From: a virus
Virus record (IMG/VR): IMGVR_UViG_3300036828_000816
Coordinates: 1-21,092 of that record
Direction: 5' to 3' (one strand)
Length of the DNA stretch: 21,092 nucleotides
The position numbers and the translations under genes are program-made. Each line of letters starts with the position of its first letter. Position 1 is the stretch's first letter. Below, piece after piece: positions 5,224-11,924 of this stretch. The notes under the pieces were generated by a model. The model was not told the DNA's origin. It ran no database searches and worked only from the letters and a program-made list of their open reading frames with translations.

Positions 5224-6047
5224 TGCTGCTGTCCGACGCCGTCGCCGTCTACATCGCCGACCGTCACACCCGGGGCGAGGTGACCGCCCTCACCGCCCGC
5301 CATCTCCGCTCCCGCCTCGGGATGCTCGTCGCCGCCTGCCCGGCCGGCGTTGAGCTCGCTCAGCTCGACCGCGACCTGGTTCGGGCCTGGCAGGGCAGCG
5401 TCGGCGGGCTGCGCCCCGCCAGCCGGCGCTCCTATCTGTCCACTGTGCGCACGTTCTGCACGTGGTGCGCCGAGTCCGGGCTGATGACCGCCGACCCGAC
5501 CGTCGGCCTGGGCCGGGTCCGCGAGCCCCGCCACATGCCCCGGGCGTTGTCGGCCGGTCAGATGGCCCGGGTCCGTCTGGTGCTGCCCGACACCCGGGCC
5601 GAGCTCGTCGTCGGACTGATGGCCGGCTGCGGGCTGCGCTGCTGCGAGGTGGCCCGCCTCCAGACCGCCGACTACGACGCCGGGGCCCGCACCGTCTTTG
5701 TGGTCGGCAAACGGGGCGACGAGCGGGTCCTGCCCGTACCCGGGTCGGTGGCCGATCTGGTCGACCGGTGGGCGGCGTCCCGAGAAGCGGGGCGTCTCGT
5801 CGGGCTGTCCGCCTCGAGCCTGTCGAGGATGGTGACGGGGTGGATGGACGAGGCCGGGATCAAGACCGGGCCCCGGGATGGGATCTCCGCCCACGCCCTG
5901 CGGCACACCTTCGCGTCGGACATGTTGGACCGTTGCGGCAACGTCCGCGTCGTTCAGGAAGCACTCGGGCACGTGTCGTTGGCAACCACGCAGCGCTATC
6001 TGCGCCGGGCGTCGCTCGAGCAGATCCGGGCGGCCATGGGCGCATGA
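5223..6047 (+). CDS. int: Tyrosine site-specific integrase
   Basis: A 274-residue tyrosine recombinase that would join phage attP to a host attB site. The N-terminal SAM-like core-binding domain covers about 1-100 (ARHLRSRLGML, RRSYLSTVRTFCTWC). The catalytic domain shows all the expected residues: R139 (GCGLRCCEV), K163 (VGKRGDERVLP), H224 and R227 (HALRHTFASDM), H250 (LGHVSLATTQ) and nucleophile Y259 (QRYL). It is short, with no arm-type DNA-binding domain, as in simple XerC/D-like phage integrases. The start ATG 5223 has a good AAAGGGG Shine-Dalgarno and overlaps the upstream stop. It is the last gene of the rightward operon and converges with the lysis genes. No tRNA-like attP core was found nearby. 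Confidence 0.95.
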   Translation: MLLSDAVAVYIADRHTRGEVTALTARHLRSRLGMLVAACPAGVELAQLDRDLVRAWQGSVGGLRPASRRSYLSTVRTFCTWCAESGLMTADPTVGLGRVREPRHMPRALSAGQMARVRLVLPDTRAELVVGLMAGCGLRCCEVARLQTADYDAGARTVFVVGKRGDERVLPVPGSVADLVDRWAASREAGRLVGLSASSLSRMVTGWMDEAGIKTGPRDGISAHALRHTFASDMLDRCGNVRVVQEALGHVSLATTQRYLRRASLEQIRAAMGA

Positions 6048-6055
6048 TGCTGGCA

Positions 6056-6104
6056 TGTCTGCCCCGGGGCGCCCGGGGCGTGGGTGCGCTCGCCAGGGCA
6101 GACA
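6056..6104. terminator. Hairpin between convergent integrase and lysis operons
   Basis: TGTCTGCCC (6056-6064) and GGGCAGACA (6096-6104) form a perfect 9-bp stem enclosing a very GC-rich 31-base loop that can fold further (CCCCGGGG, GGGGCGCCC). It begins nine bases after the integrase stop and lies 26 bases beyond the end of the last minus-strand lysis gene. It would serve both convergent operons as a bidirectional terminator. No T-tract is present, as is common in high-GC bacteria. The inverted repeat could instead be part of attP. Confidence 0.6.
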
Positions 6105-6130
6105 CCGCCATGGTCACATAGCGGGCCGGT

Positions 6131-6238
6131 TTAGCTGAGTCGCAGGAAGAACAGCACGATGATCCCGGCGACGACGGCGCCGAGGGCGACCAGGCCGACC
6201 AGGGTCAGCCAGAACAGACATCCATCCCAGTAGTCCAA
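6131..6238 (-). CDS. 35-residue single-pass membrane protein of the lysis cassette
   Basis: A tiny open frame from TTG 6238 to TAA, five bases after the stop of the 63-residue gene. It encodes DYWDGCLFWL followed by one long hydrophobic helix (about residues 8-31) and ends RLS. The acidic N-terminus and basic end suggest N-out topology. It is the last gene of the late operon. A holin, antiholin or pinholin-like role is possible from position and structure. The start codon is uncertain, with no clear Shine-Dalgarno, so coupled translation would be needed. Confidence 0.5.
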   Translation of the reverse strand: MDYWDGCLFWLTLVGLVALGAVVAGIIVLFFLRLS

Positions 6239-6243
6239 ATGGG

Positions 6244-6435
6244 TCAGTCGTCGTGGTGGTTCTTACCGTTGACCGGCAGGTTGGTGAGGATGATGGCGAT
6301 CCCGCCCAGGATGCCGATGACGGCCAGGGCGTCGCTGTCGGTGCTGTCGTGGCGGACCAGCACGAAGATGGACAGGGCCAGGACCCCGAAGCCGAGGGCC
6401 ATGAGGTACAGCAGGCGTTTGACCCGCCACGGCAT
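6244..6435 (-). CDS. Holin candidate, two membrane segments
   Basis: A 63-residue protein from ATG 6435, directly after the stop of the 29-residue gene. It has a basic start (MPWRVKRLLY), a first membrane helix (about 9-27, LMALGFGVLALSIFVLV), a charged turn RHDSTDSD, a second helix (about 36-53, LAVIGILGGIAIILTNL) and a polar tail rich in histidine and aspartate. Size, two helices and place just after the endolysin fit a class II holin, which opens the membrane to release the lysin. No sequence family is recognised with certainty. Confidence 0.75.
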   Translation of the reverse strand: MPWRVKRLLYLMALGFGVLALSIFVLVRHDSTDSDALAVIGILGGIAIILTNLPVNGKNHHDD

Positions 6436-6525
6436 CTAGCGGCGGGCGAGTAGGAAGGTGAGCAGGGTGATGAGGGCGATCACGCCGACCTCGGCGATGA
6501 TCCACCACGCCTGGGTGTCGGTCAC
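6436..6525 (-). CDS. 29-residue membrane peptide overlapping the endolysin stop
   Basis: A tiny gene from GTG 6525, overlapping the stop of the endolysin gene by 4 bp (GTGA), with a stop that abuts the ATG of the holin candidate. The product is MTDTQAWW, then one hydrophobic helix of about 18 residues and a terminal ARR. The tight GTGA coupling, uninterrupted frame and clear membrane helix support it as real despite its length. It may be a regulator of the holin or a second pore-forming peptide. Confidence 0.55.
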   Translation of the reverse strand: MTDTQAWWIIAEVGVIALITLLTFLLARR

Positions 6526-7283
6526 GGCCGGGCCAGGTTGGCTTGGACTTCGGGTTCGGACAGGAAATCGGAGAACGCGGCGGACATGCCGGCGTCGTCG
6601 ATGTGTTGGGCCCAGCGGGACAGGGCGTCGGCGTCGGGTTGGCGGTACAGGTATTGGGCGAACCAGGTGATCACCGCGGTTTGGCGGGCGTCGAGGTCAT
6701 TCGTGAACACGGTCATGGGGTACCAGGTGCCTCCTATCAGGATCGGTTCGGGGGGTGGTGGGGTGGGGGTGTCGGTCGTGCCGGCGGCGGCGGCCATGAC
6801 CTGGTCCCAGGGGAAGGCCGGGCCGGGGTCCCAGTGGTTCCCACCGGCTACGCCGAGGTCGACGTGGCCGCACACCCCGGCCGCCCCGGATTGGGCGGCG
6901 GCGGCGTCGAGCTTGACGAGCGGGATCCCGAAGGCGGCGGCCTCTTCGGCGATCCACGCCGCGCAGTTGTCGAGCATGGCGCCGTGGGCGGCCCAGTCGG
7001 CGGCCGTCCAGGCCGCGAAGCCGCACAGCTCGGCGGCCACCGAGTAGGGGTTGGCGTTGCCCTGCGTCCAGGCTTTCTGTTCCCGGGTCACGTACTCGCC
7101 GACGGTGTTGGCGGTGTCGTCGATGCCGACGTGGGACGACACTTGGGAGGACGGCGAGGCGAAGTAGTTCCCGAGGGACTGGTAGGTGAGCGCCCCTTCG
7201 GCGGTGTGGATCACGATCAATCGCACGCCGCTGCCCCGGGGCGACTGGTTGGGGGAGGGAATCCACACCCGGTTCAGGGTCAC
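6522..7283 (-). CDS. Endolysin: N-acetylmuramoyl-L-alanine amidase with C-terminal DUF4214-like domain
   Basis: A 253-residue lysin that would cleave the amide bond between muramic acid and the stem peptide. The Amidase_2 domain spans about 1-160, with zinc ligands H26 (LIVIHTAEG), H140 (GVCGHVDLG) and D152 (NHWDPGPAF), and SSHVGIDDTANTVGEYV plus NPYSVAAELCG as core strands. A proline-rich linker (about 171-180) leads to a C-terminal domain (about 186-253) with YRQPDADALSRWAQHIDDAG and FLSEPEVQ, like DUF4214 repeats, probably cell-wall binding. GTG 7283 overlaps the upstream stop by 4 bp; the longer in-frame extension is arginine-rich shadow sequence. There is no signal peptide, so export needs the holin. 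No LysB esterase gene is seen next to it. Confidence 0.9.
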   Translation of the reverse strand: MTLNRVWIPSPNQSPRGSGVRLIVIHTAEGALTYQSLGNYFASPSSQVSSHVGIDDTANTVGEYVTREQKAWTQGNANPYSVAAELCGFAAWTAADWAAHGAMLDNCAAWIAEEAAAFGIPLVKLDAAAAQSGAAGVCGHVDLGVAGGNHWDPGPAFPWDQVMAAAAGTTDTPTPPPPEPILIGGTWYPMTVFTNDLDARQTAVITWFAQYLYRQPDADALSRWAQHIDDAGMSAAFSDFLSEPEVQANLARP

Positions 7284-7459
7284 TCGTCGTCCTCGGCGAG
7301 GGCGGCGACGTCGGCCCGCCAGGCGTCGACCGTCGGTCCTTCCCAGTCGGCCACCAGTTCGGCCAGGTGAGCCCGGGTCAGTGGGCCCATGGTCCGCAAC
7401 CATCCGAGATTGGGTAGCAGCCCGGTTTGGGGGTCCTCGCCCCATTCGATCGGTTCCAT
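7280..7459 (-). CDS. Small acidic protein between fibre and endolysin
   Basis: A 59-residue protein from ATG 7459 with one of the best Shine-Dalgarno sites in the window (AAAGGAGG, eight bases upstream, inside the end of the fibre gene). It is acidic, with EWGEDPQTGLLPNLGWL at the start and LTRAHLAELVADWEG and WRADVAALAEDDE helices after it. No family is recognised. It may be a small tail-associated protein, a fibre chaperone or a lysin regulator. Its strong ribosome site and GTGA coupling to the endolysin suggest it also sets lysin translation. Confidence 0.75.
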   Translation of the reverse strand: MEPIEWGEDPQTGLLPNLGWLRTMGPLTRAHLAELVADWEGPTVDAWRADVAALAEDDE

Positions 7460-7461
7460 CT

Positions 7462-8319
7462 TCAGGGCCTCCTTTCTATGACGGTGAGGGCGGTCAGAGC
7501 GGCGGCGGTGGACGGCAGCACTTTGATGATCTGGTAGAGGGCGACGAAGGGGGGCATGTTTTCGTGGGCGGCGCCGAGGGTGCCGCCGGCGTCGGTGTTG
7601 GTGGCGGGGATGGTGTGGCCGTGGTCGGCGGACACCCCGCCGGTGACGGTGGTGTGGGCGTGGTCGGCCGAGTTGCCGCCGGAGGTAAAGGCGTGGGTGT
7701 GGTCGACGGAGGCGCCGGCGGTGGCCTCGTCGCCGGTCGACACGAACATGCCGACGGTGTTGCCGGCTTGGGCTTGGATGGAGCTGTGGGCGCCGCCGGG
7801 CACGTTGTGGACGTGGGTGACGGACTGGCCGGCGGTGGTCCCGCCGTGGGTGTGGGACACCGACGCCCCGCCCGAGGTGCCGGTGTGGTTGTGCCCGGCG
7901 GTGGCCCCGGCCGTGGTGAGGGCGAACACGTGTTGATGCACCCCGGTTTGGGCGGCGGTGAGGTCCACCGTCTCCAGCCCGCCGGTGGCGCCCAGCGGGC
8001 GGCTGGTCAGACCGGACCCGGCGCCGGCCGCCACCGGAACCCGGCTGCGCAGGTCGGGCAGGTTGAAGTTGGCGCCCGAACCGCCGTAGAAGTAGCCGAG
8101 CACGGCGAACAGGTCGGGGTAGTTGGCGGCCAGCAGGCTGGACCCGTCGCAGAGCATCCACAGGTTGGGGGCGTTCGGGCCGGCCCAGGCGACGATGGCG
8201 CCGACGGGGGTTTGGGATTCGTGGGTGTGGGAGCGTTCCAGGGATTGCAGGCGTTGGTCGTAGCCGGCCAACCGGTCGACGTACTGGGCGGCGGGGTCGG
8301 TGTGCCCCCGGTCGGTCAT
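7462..8319 (-). CDS. Tail fibre or tip protein with phage tail-collar domain and seven HxH motifs
   Basis: A 285-residue protein. After a short coiled N-terminus (about 10-32, AQYVDRLAGYDQRLQSLERS) comes a tail-collar domain (about 38-98: VGAIVAWAGP, WMLCDGSS, FNLPDLRSRVPVA), a receptor-tip fold that pairs with the C-terminal HENMPPFVALYQIIK (about 252-266). Between them lie seven HxH motifs at about residues 128, 143, 156, 169, 207, 220 and 233, embedded in Gly/Thr/Ser-rich repeats. In the T4 long fibre gp37 tip, seven HxH motifs from three chains hold iron ions; a similar metal-zippered trimer needle is likely here. ATG 8319 overlaps the upstream stop by 4 bp (ATGA). It probably binds the host surface. 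Confidence 0.88.
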   Translation of the reverse strand: MTDRGHTDPAAQYVDRLAGYDQRLQSLERSHTHESQTPVGAIVAWAGPNAPNLWMLCDGSSLLAANYPDLFAVLGYFYGGSGANFNLPDLRSRVPVAAGAGSGLTSRPLGATGGLETVDLTAAQTGVHQHVFALTTAGATAGHNHTGTSGGASVSHTHGGTTAGQSVTHVHNVPGGAHSSIQAQAGNTVGMFVSTGDEATAGASVDHTHAFTSGGNSADHAHTTVTGGVSADHGHTIPATNTDAGGTLGAAHENMPPFVALYQIIKVLPSTAAALTALTVIERRP

Positions 8320-9329
8320 AGCAGCAGCCCGACCCGGACGTGGGTGACGCCGGTGTCGTCCAGGGTGACGGCCAGGTCGGAGACGGTCTGAACGCCCGAG
8401 TAGTTGAGCCGCCCGGATCGCAGGGCAACGGTGATCTGGTCGCCGACGTCGAGGTCGACGGTCGAGGCGACAACACCGGGGCGCAGATCCAAGTTGAGCG
8501 ACGCCCGCCGGTTCAACCATTGGGCGTGGTCGGTGACCGACCGCTCGTCGACGGTGGCTTGCAGTTTGACGTCCGGGTAGCCGATCTGTTGCTCGAACCG
8601 CCCTTCGGGGGTTTGGGTTTCGACCACGTCGCCGGCCGTGGTCGACGCGTCCCCCGACGTGCGGGTCACGTTCGCCCAGGTGGTGGCCGAACTGGCCCGG
8701 GTGAAACCGATGACGGTGCCGCCGAAGTCGGCCACGAACGCGCTGGCGTGGGCCTTGTTGGGCGCCCACAGGTTCATGGCCAGGTTGGGGTCGATCCCGT
8801 AGTCGAAGGCGACGCCGGCCAGCAGGTCCAACGTGGCGCCCACCTCGGCGCCGGCGGTGTAGGCCCGCACCCGGTAGTTGGACGGGTCCTGGGCGGCGTC
8901 GGCCTGCCAGACACCTTGGACGATGCCGAGCCCGCCTTGGGTTTTCGCCTGTGTCTGGGCGACGAGCCCCCAGGCGATCTCGGCGTAGGTGGCGGTGGAC
9001 CAGTTGAGCTGGTCGACCTCGGTGAGCAGCCGCCGGGTGAGCAGCCCCCGGTAGTCGGTGACGTCGGCGGCCACGGTGTGGCTATCCGCGGTCACCGTGT
9101 CGGTCAGCCCGATGACCCGGCCCCGGTAAACGAGATTGTCGTCGGCGTAGACCCACAGGTCGGTCAGCATCTCGGTCAACGCCGACGCCTCGTCACTGCG
9201 GCCGGGCAAGCTGAATTTGGCGGTACAGGGGGCGGTGAGGGTGTAGGTGAGCGACCGGGAGGTGGCCAACGTCAACTCCCGTTGCGGGGGCTGATACCAC
9301 GGCCCGATCACCCACCGCCACGCCGTCAT
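8316..9329 (-). CDS. Minor tail protein, tail hub or tip component
   Basis: A 337-residue protein whose ATG 9329 directly follows the upstream stop. The start (WRWVIGPWYQPPQRELTLATSRSLTYTL) and a strand pattern ending VYRGRVIGLTDTV look like the first barrel of gp27/Gp37-like siphophage hub proteins. A middle part (about 95-190) contains DYRGLLTRRLL and LDLLAGVAFDYGID, and the last 60 residues (VDLDVGDQITVAL, YSGVQTVSDLAVTLDD) match the usual closing beta domain of such proteins. It lies after the Dit-like gene, where tail hub (Tal) proteins are encoded, but there is no C-terminal hydrolase domain. The precise family is not certain. Confidence 0.75.
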   Translation of the reverse strand: MTAWRWVIGPWYQPPQRELTLATSRSLTYTLTAPCTAKFSLPGRSDEASALTEMLTDLWVYADDNLVYRGRVIGLTDTVTADSHTVAADVTDYRGLLTRRLLTEVDQLNWSTATYAEIAWGLVAQTQAKTQGGLGIVQGVWQADAAQDPSNYRVRAYTAGAEVGATLDLLAGVAFDYGIDPNLAMNLWAPNKAHASAFVADFGGTVIGFTRASSATTWANVTRTSGDASTTAGDVVETQTPEGRFEQQIGYPDVKLQATVDERSVTDHAQWLNRRASLNLDLRPGVVASTVDLDVGDQITVALRSGRLNYSGVQTVSDLAVTLDDTGVTHVRVGLLL

Positions 9330-10253
9330 CTACGGGCACAGGTGGACGAGGACGTCGACCCGGTGGTTGTTGCTGTCGGCAAACACGCTGCCGGTGCCGC
9401 CGGAGGTGACGTTGGCGTCGGTGCGGAAAGTGATCTGGGCGCCGTTGTCCTGCTCGTAGATGAGCCGGGGGTTGGCGCTTTCGAAACCGGCGCCCGGGTT
9501 GGTTCGTTCCTCGACCAGGGTGGTCCACACCGGGCCGGGGTCGCCGCGGGCGATGTGCAGCGTCATCCCGGTACCGGAGGTGAGACAGTGGTAGGTCATA
9601 TCGGCGATCCACTTGCACGGATAGGGGCCAACCGAGAATGTGATCAGCCCGGTCAGGCCGACGATCGACCCGGCGTTGCCCAGGAACTGCAGGGGGATCG
9701 GGTCGAAACCTTGTTTGGGGACCCGGCTGCGGGCCCTGACCCGCAGGTCGGTGATGTCACCGGTGGCGAAGGTGGCATTGGTGCCGGCGGCCACGTTGAC
9801 CTGGGCCAGGGGGATCGAGGAGGTGGGCAGGGCGGGCAGGGCCGGCGCCGAGCCCGACGGCACCCCGGTGGCGGCTTTGACGTACCAGCCGTCGGTGCCG
9901 CCGATCCCGGTGGAGGTGTCGACCACCTGGGCGTAGATCAGATCGAGGCGGGTCAACCCCGACGCCGGCCGGGGGGCGATGGCCACGGTGGTCACCGCGT
10001 TGTTGCGGCACACGTACTTGCCCTGCCGGGTCTGATCCGACCCGGCGATCACACACGAGCCGGCGGCCACGTCGACCGACAGGGTGGTGGCGTTCGGGGC
10101 CACGTGCAGATCGGTCGACCCGGGCGGCGGGTTGACCGTCGGCGCGGTCTGGGCGTCGAGGACCCCGGCGGTGAACGCGGTGTCAATCAGGGTCCGGTCG
10201 GCCAGGCTGCTGAACGAACCGGACTGGATCCAGATGGGCGTTTCGAGGGCCAC
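9330..10253 (-). CDS. Minor tail protein, baseplate type
   Basis: A 307-residue protein from GTG 10253, with a good AGGAG site six bases upstream that overlaps the stop of the Dit-like gene. The first 190 residues (TPIWIQSGSFSSLADRTLID, LDAQTAPTVNPPPGSTDLHV, TRLDLIYAQVVDTSTG, PLAQVNVAAGTNATF) match a recurrent N-terminal module of actinophage minor tail proteins that attaches to the tail tip. The C-terminal 110 residues are a separate beta-rich domain (FSVGPYPCKWIADMTYHC, MTLHIARGDPGP, HRVDVLVHLCP). Such two-part layout suggests an adhesion or receptor-binding head at the C-terminus. No enzymatic motif is visible. Confidence 0.75.
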   Translation of the reverse strand: MALETPIWIQSGSFSSLADRTLIDTAFTAGVLDAQTAPTVNPPPGSTDLHVAPNATTLSVDVAAGSCVIAGSDQTRQGKYVCRNNAVTTVAIAPRPASGLTRLDLIYAQVVDTSTGIGGTDGWYVKAATGVPSGSAPALPALPTSSIPLAQVNVAAGTNATFATGDITDLRVRARSRVPKQGFDPIPLQFLGNAGSIVGLTGLITFSVGPYPCKWIADMTYHCLTSGTGMTLHIARGDPGPVWTTLVEERTNPGAGFESANPRLIYEQDNGAQITFRTDANVTSGGTGSVFADSNNHRVDVLVHLCP

Positions 10254-10262
10254 GGGCTGCTC

Positions 10263-11924
10263 CTATAAAAATGCGTCGAACCAGGACACAACGGCGGTGA
10301 CGGACGGGGCGGCGGCGTCGCACACCAGGCGCAGGCTGTTGGTTCCCGGGACCAGTGGCCACCAGCTCGACCGGGTGAAGTCGACGTAGTTGTACCGGCT
10401 GTTGGTCGGGTCGGCGCCCAGGTACACGATGCGGCTGCGCCCGTCGATGGTGAGCGTGTCGGAGGCGGCCAGGGTGAGGGCCAGGGCGTTCGAACCGACC
10501 GCGAACACGGTGCCGAGGGTGTCGTTGAAGATCGCCGGGTTGGTACACGGCCCGGTGATGGTGATCACCGGTTGGGTGTTGAGGGTGCCGTCGTTGACGG
10601 CGGCGGCGCCGACGCCGCCGGTCATGGCCGGATACACCCGGTTCGGCGTCCAGCCCGACGTGGCCGTCGGCGTGGCGGTCTGGGGGGTGGCGTAGACCCG
10701 CCCGAACTGCAGCGTCGAGGGGGACAGGGTGACTTGGTCGACGTCGGTCGTGTAGGCGGCGGGGTCGGGGGCGGTCCAGCCGGCCTGGAAGGCGGAGACG
10801 GTCGGGTTGGTGGCCGGCGCCGACAGGGCGGTGGCCCGCAACACCAGGGTGCGGGGGGCGATGTCGGCGTCGATCTGGTAGGTCAGGGTGGGGCGGGCCC
10901 CGGCGCGCAGGAACGGGGCCAGGGCGTCGAGGACCTTCGAGCGGGACCCCAGCCTGGTGGAAGGAGTGATCGAACCGGAGATGGTGACCGCCCTCGGACC
11001 GGACCAGGCGGTGTCGTCCCACTCGCCGTCCCGGTCCGGGATGGTGGAGGTGTCGGCCCGCGGGTTGGGGAACCCCAAGTCGACCTGGGCGACGGCGAAC
11101 CCGTTGGCCGGGTCCATCAGGTCCAATACCGACGAACCGGAGGACAGGACAAGCATGGCCGGGGTGTTGCAGCGGGGAACGGCCAGGTAGCCGAAAACGC
11201 CGGGCAGGCTGCCACTGACGGGGCCGGTGTAGACGGTCACCGCCGCCCAGTGACCGGCCACACCGGGCGGGGTGACGCAGGTGACGGCGGTGTCGGATAT
11301 CGGTGTCACCGCGGTGGCGTCGGCGGCGTCGAAGGTGACCCGGGTGGCGCCGGTGAACCCGGTGCCGTGCACGGTGACCTGGGTGCCGCCCGCTGGCAGC
11401 CCGAAACTGGGGGTGATACCGGTGACGACCACCGGGGTCTGCTCGATGAACGAGATCCCGTCGACGTAGTGGACCTCGCCGGCCGCGTTGGCGTTAAGCA
11501 AAACGATCAGGTAGCCGGCGTAGGCGGCGTTGGCCGGAGACGTCGCCGTCCAGGTCATTGTCGTCCACCCCGTCGTGGTGTCCGCCGCCCCGCCGAACTG
11601 GGTGACCTGGGTTATATAGGCGCCGCTGCTGTCATACCATTGAACGGCGAGGAAACAGTTCTGGCCCGTGGTAGCGGCCCGACACTGAGCGGAGAAGACG
11701 TACACGGTGTTCGGGATCACCGCCGGACCCGCGGTGCCCCCCGGTGCGGTTTGAGCCCCTATCTGGCCCGAAGCGACTGCGGTCATGGCCAGCGAATGGG
11801 TGCCGGCGAAGGCTTGGGCGGTCGAGTTGGAGACGGTCTGATTAGCGCCGTAGGCCGCCCAGCCGGTGGTGGTGCCGTCCTCTAGGGAGGATTCCTGGGC
11901 GGTGAGCAGCTGGCGGAGGCCCAT
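10263..11924 (-). CDS. Distal tail (Dit-like) protein with N-terminal carbohydrate-binding and IPT domains
   Basis: A 553-residue three-part protein. Residues about 8-162 look like a CBM4/9-type jelly roll (TTTGWAAYGANQTVSNSTAQ, AGTHSLAMTA, HYVDGISFIEQT). Residues about 165-247 are an IPT/TIG Ig-like domain (VVVTGITPSFGLPAGGTQVTV, GTGFTGATRVTF, VTCVTPPG). The rest (about 255-553) has features of siphophage distal tail proteins: RAVTISGSITPSTRLGSRSK, ALAPFLRAGARPTLTYQID and the C-terminal galectin-like half (PVITITGPCTNPAIFNDTLG, LTIDGRSRIVYLG). It would form the ring joining tail tube and tip while adding sugar-binding arms. ATG 11924 overlaps the tape-measure stop (TAATG). Evolved Dits with added carbohydrate modules are known; an N-terminal CBM-IPT pair is less usual. 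Confidence 0.82.
   Translation of the reverse strand: MGLRQLLTAQESSLEDGTTTGWAAYGANQTVSNSTAQAFAGTHSLAMTAVASGQIGAQTAPGGTAGPAVIPNTVYVFSAQCRAATTGQNCFLAVQWYDSSGAYITQVTQFGGAADTTTGWTTMTWTATSPANAAYAGYLIVLLNANAAGEVHYVDGISFIEQTPVVVTGITPSFGLPAGGTQVTVHGTGFTGATRVTFDAADATAVTPISDTAVTCVTPPGVAGHWAAVTVYTGPVSGSLPGVFGYLAVPRCNTPAMLVLSSGSSVLDLMDPANGFAVAQVDLGFPNPRADTSTIPDRDGEWDDTAWSGPRAVTISGSITPSTRLGSRSKVLDALAPFLRAGARPTLTYQIDADIAPRTLVLRATALSAPATNPTVSAFQAGWTAPDPAAYTTDVDQVTLSPSTLQFGRVYATPQTATPTATSGWTPNRVYPAMTGGVGAAAVNDGTLNTQPVITITGPCTNPAIFNDTLGTVFAVGSNALALTLAASDTLTIDGRSRIVYLGADPTNSRYNYVDFTRSSWWPLVPGTNSLRLVCDAAAPSVTAVVSWFDAFL

Noticed and set aside
8340-10268. 642-codon open frame on the plus strand across tail genes
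   Set aside because: It is antisense to three well-supported tail genes, has glycine/valine/arginine-rich shadow composition, and shows no domain. High GC content leaves such frames open by chance.
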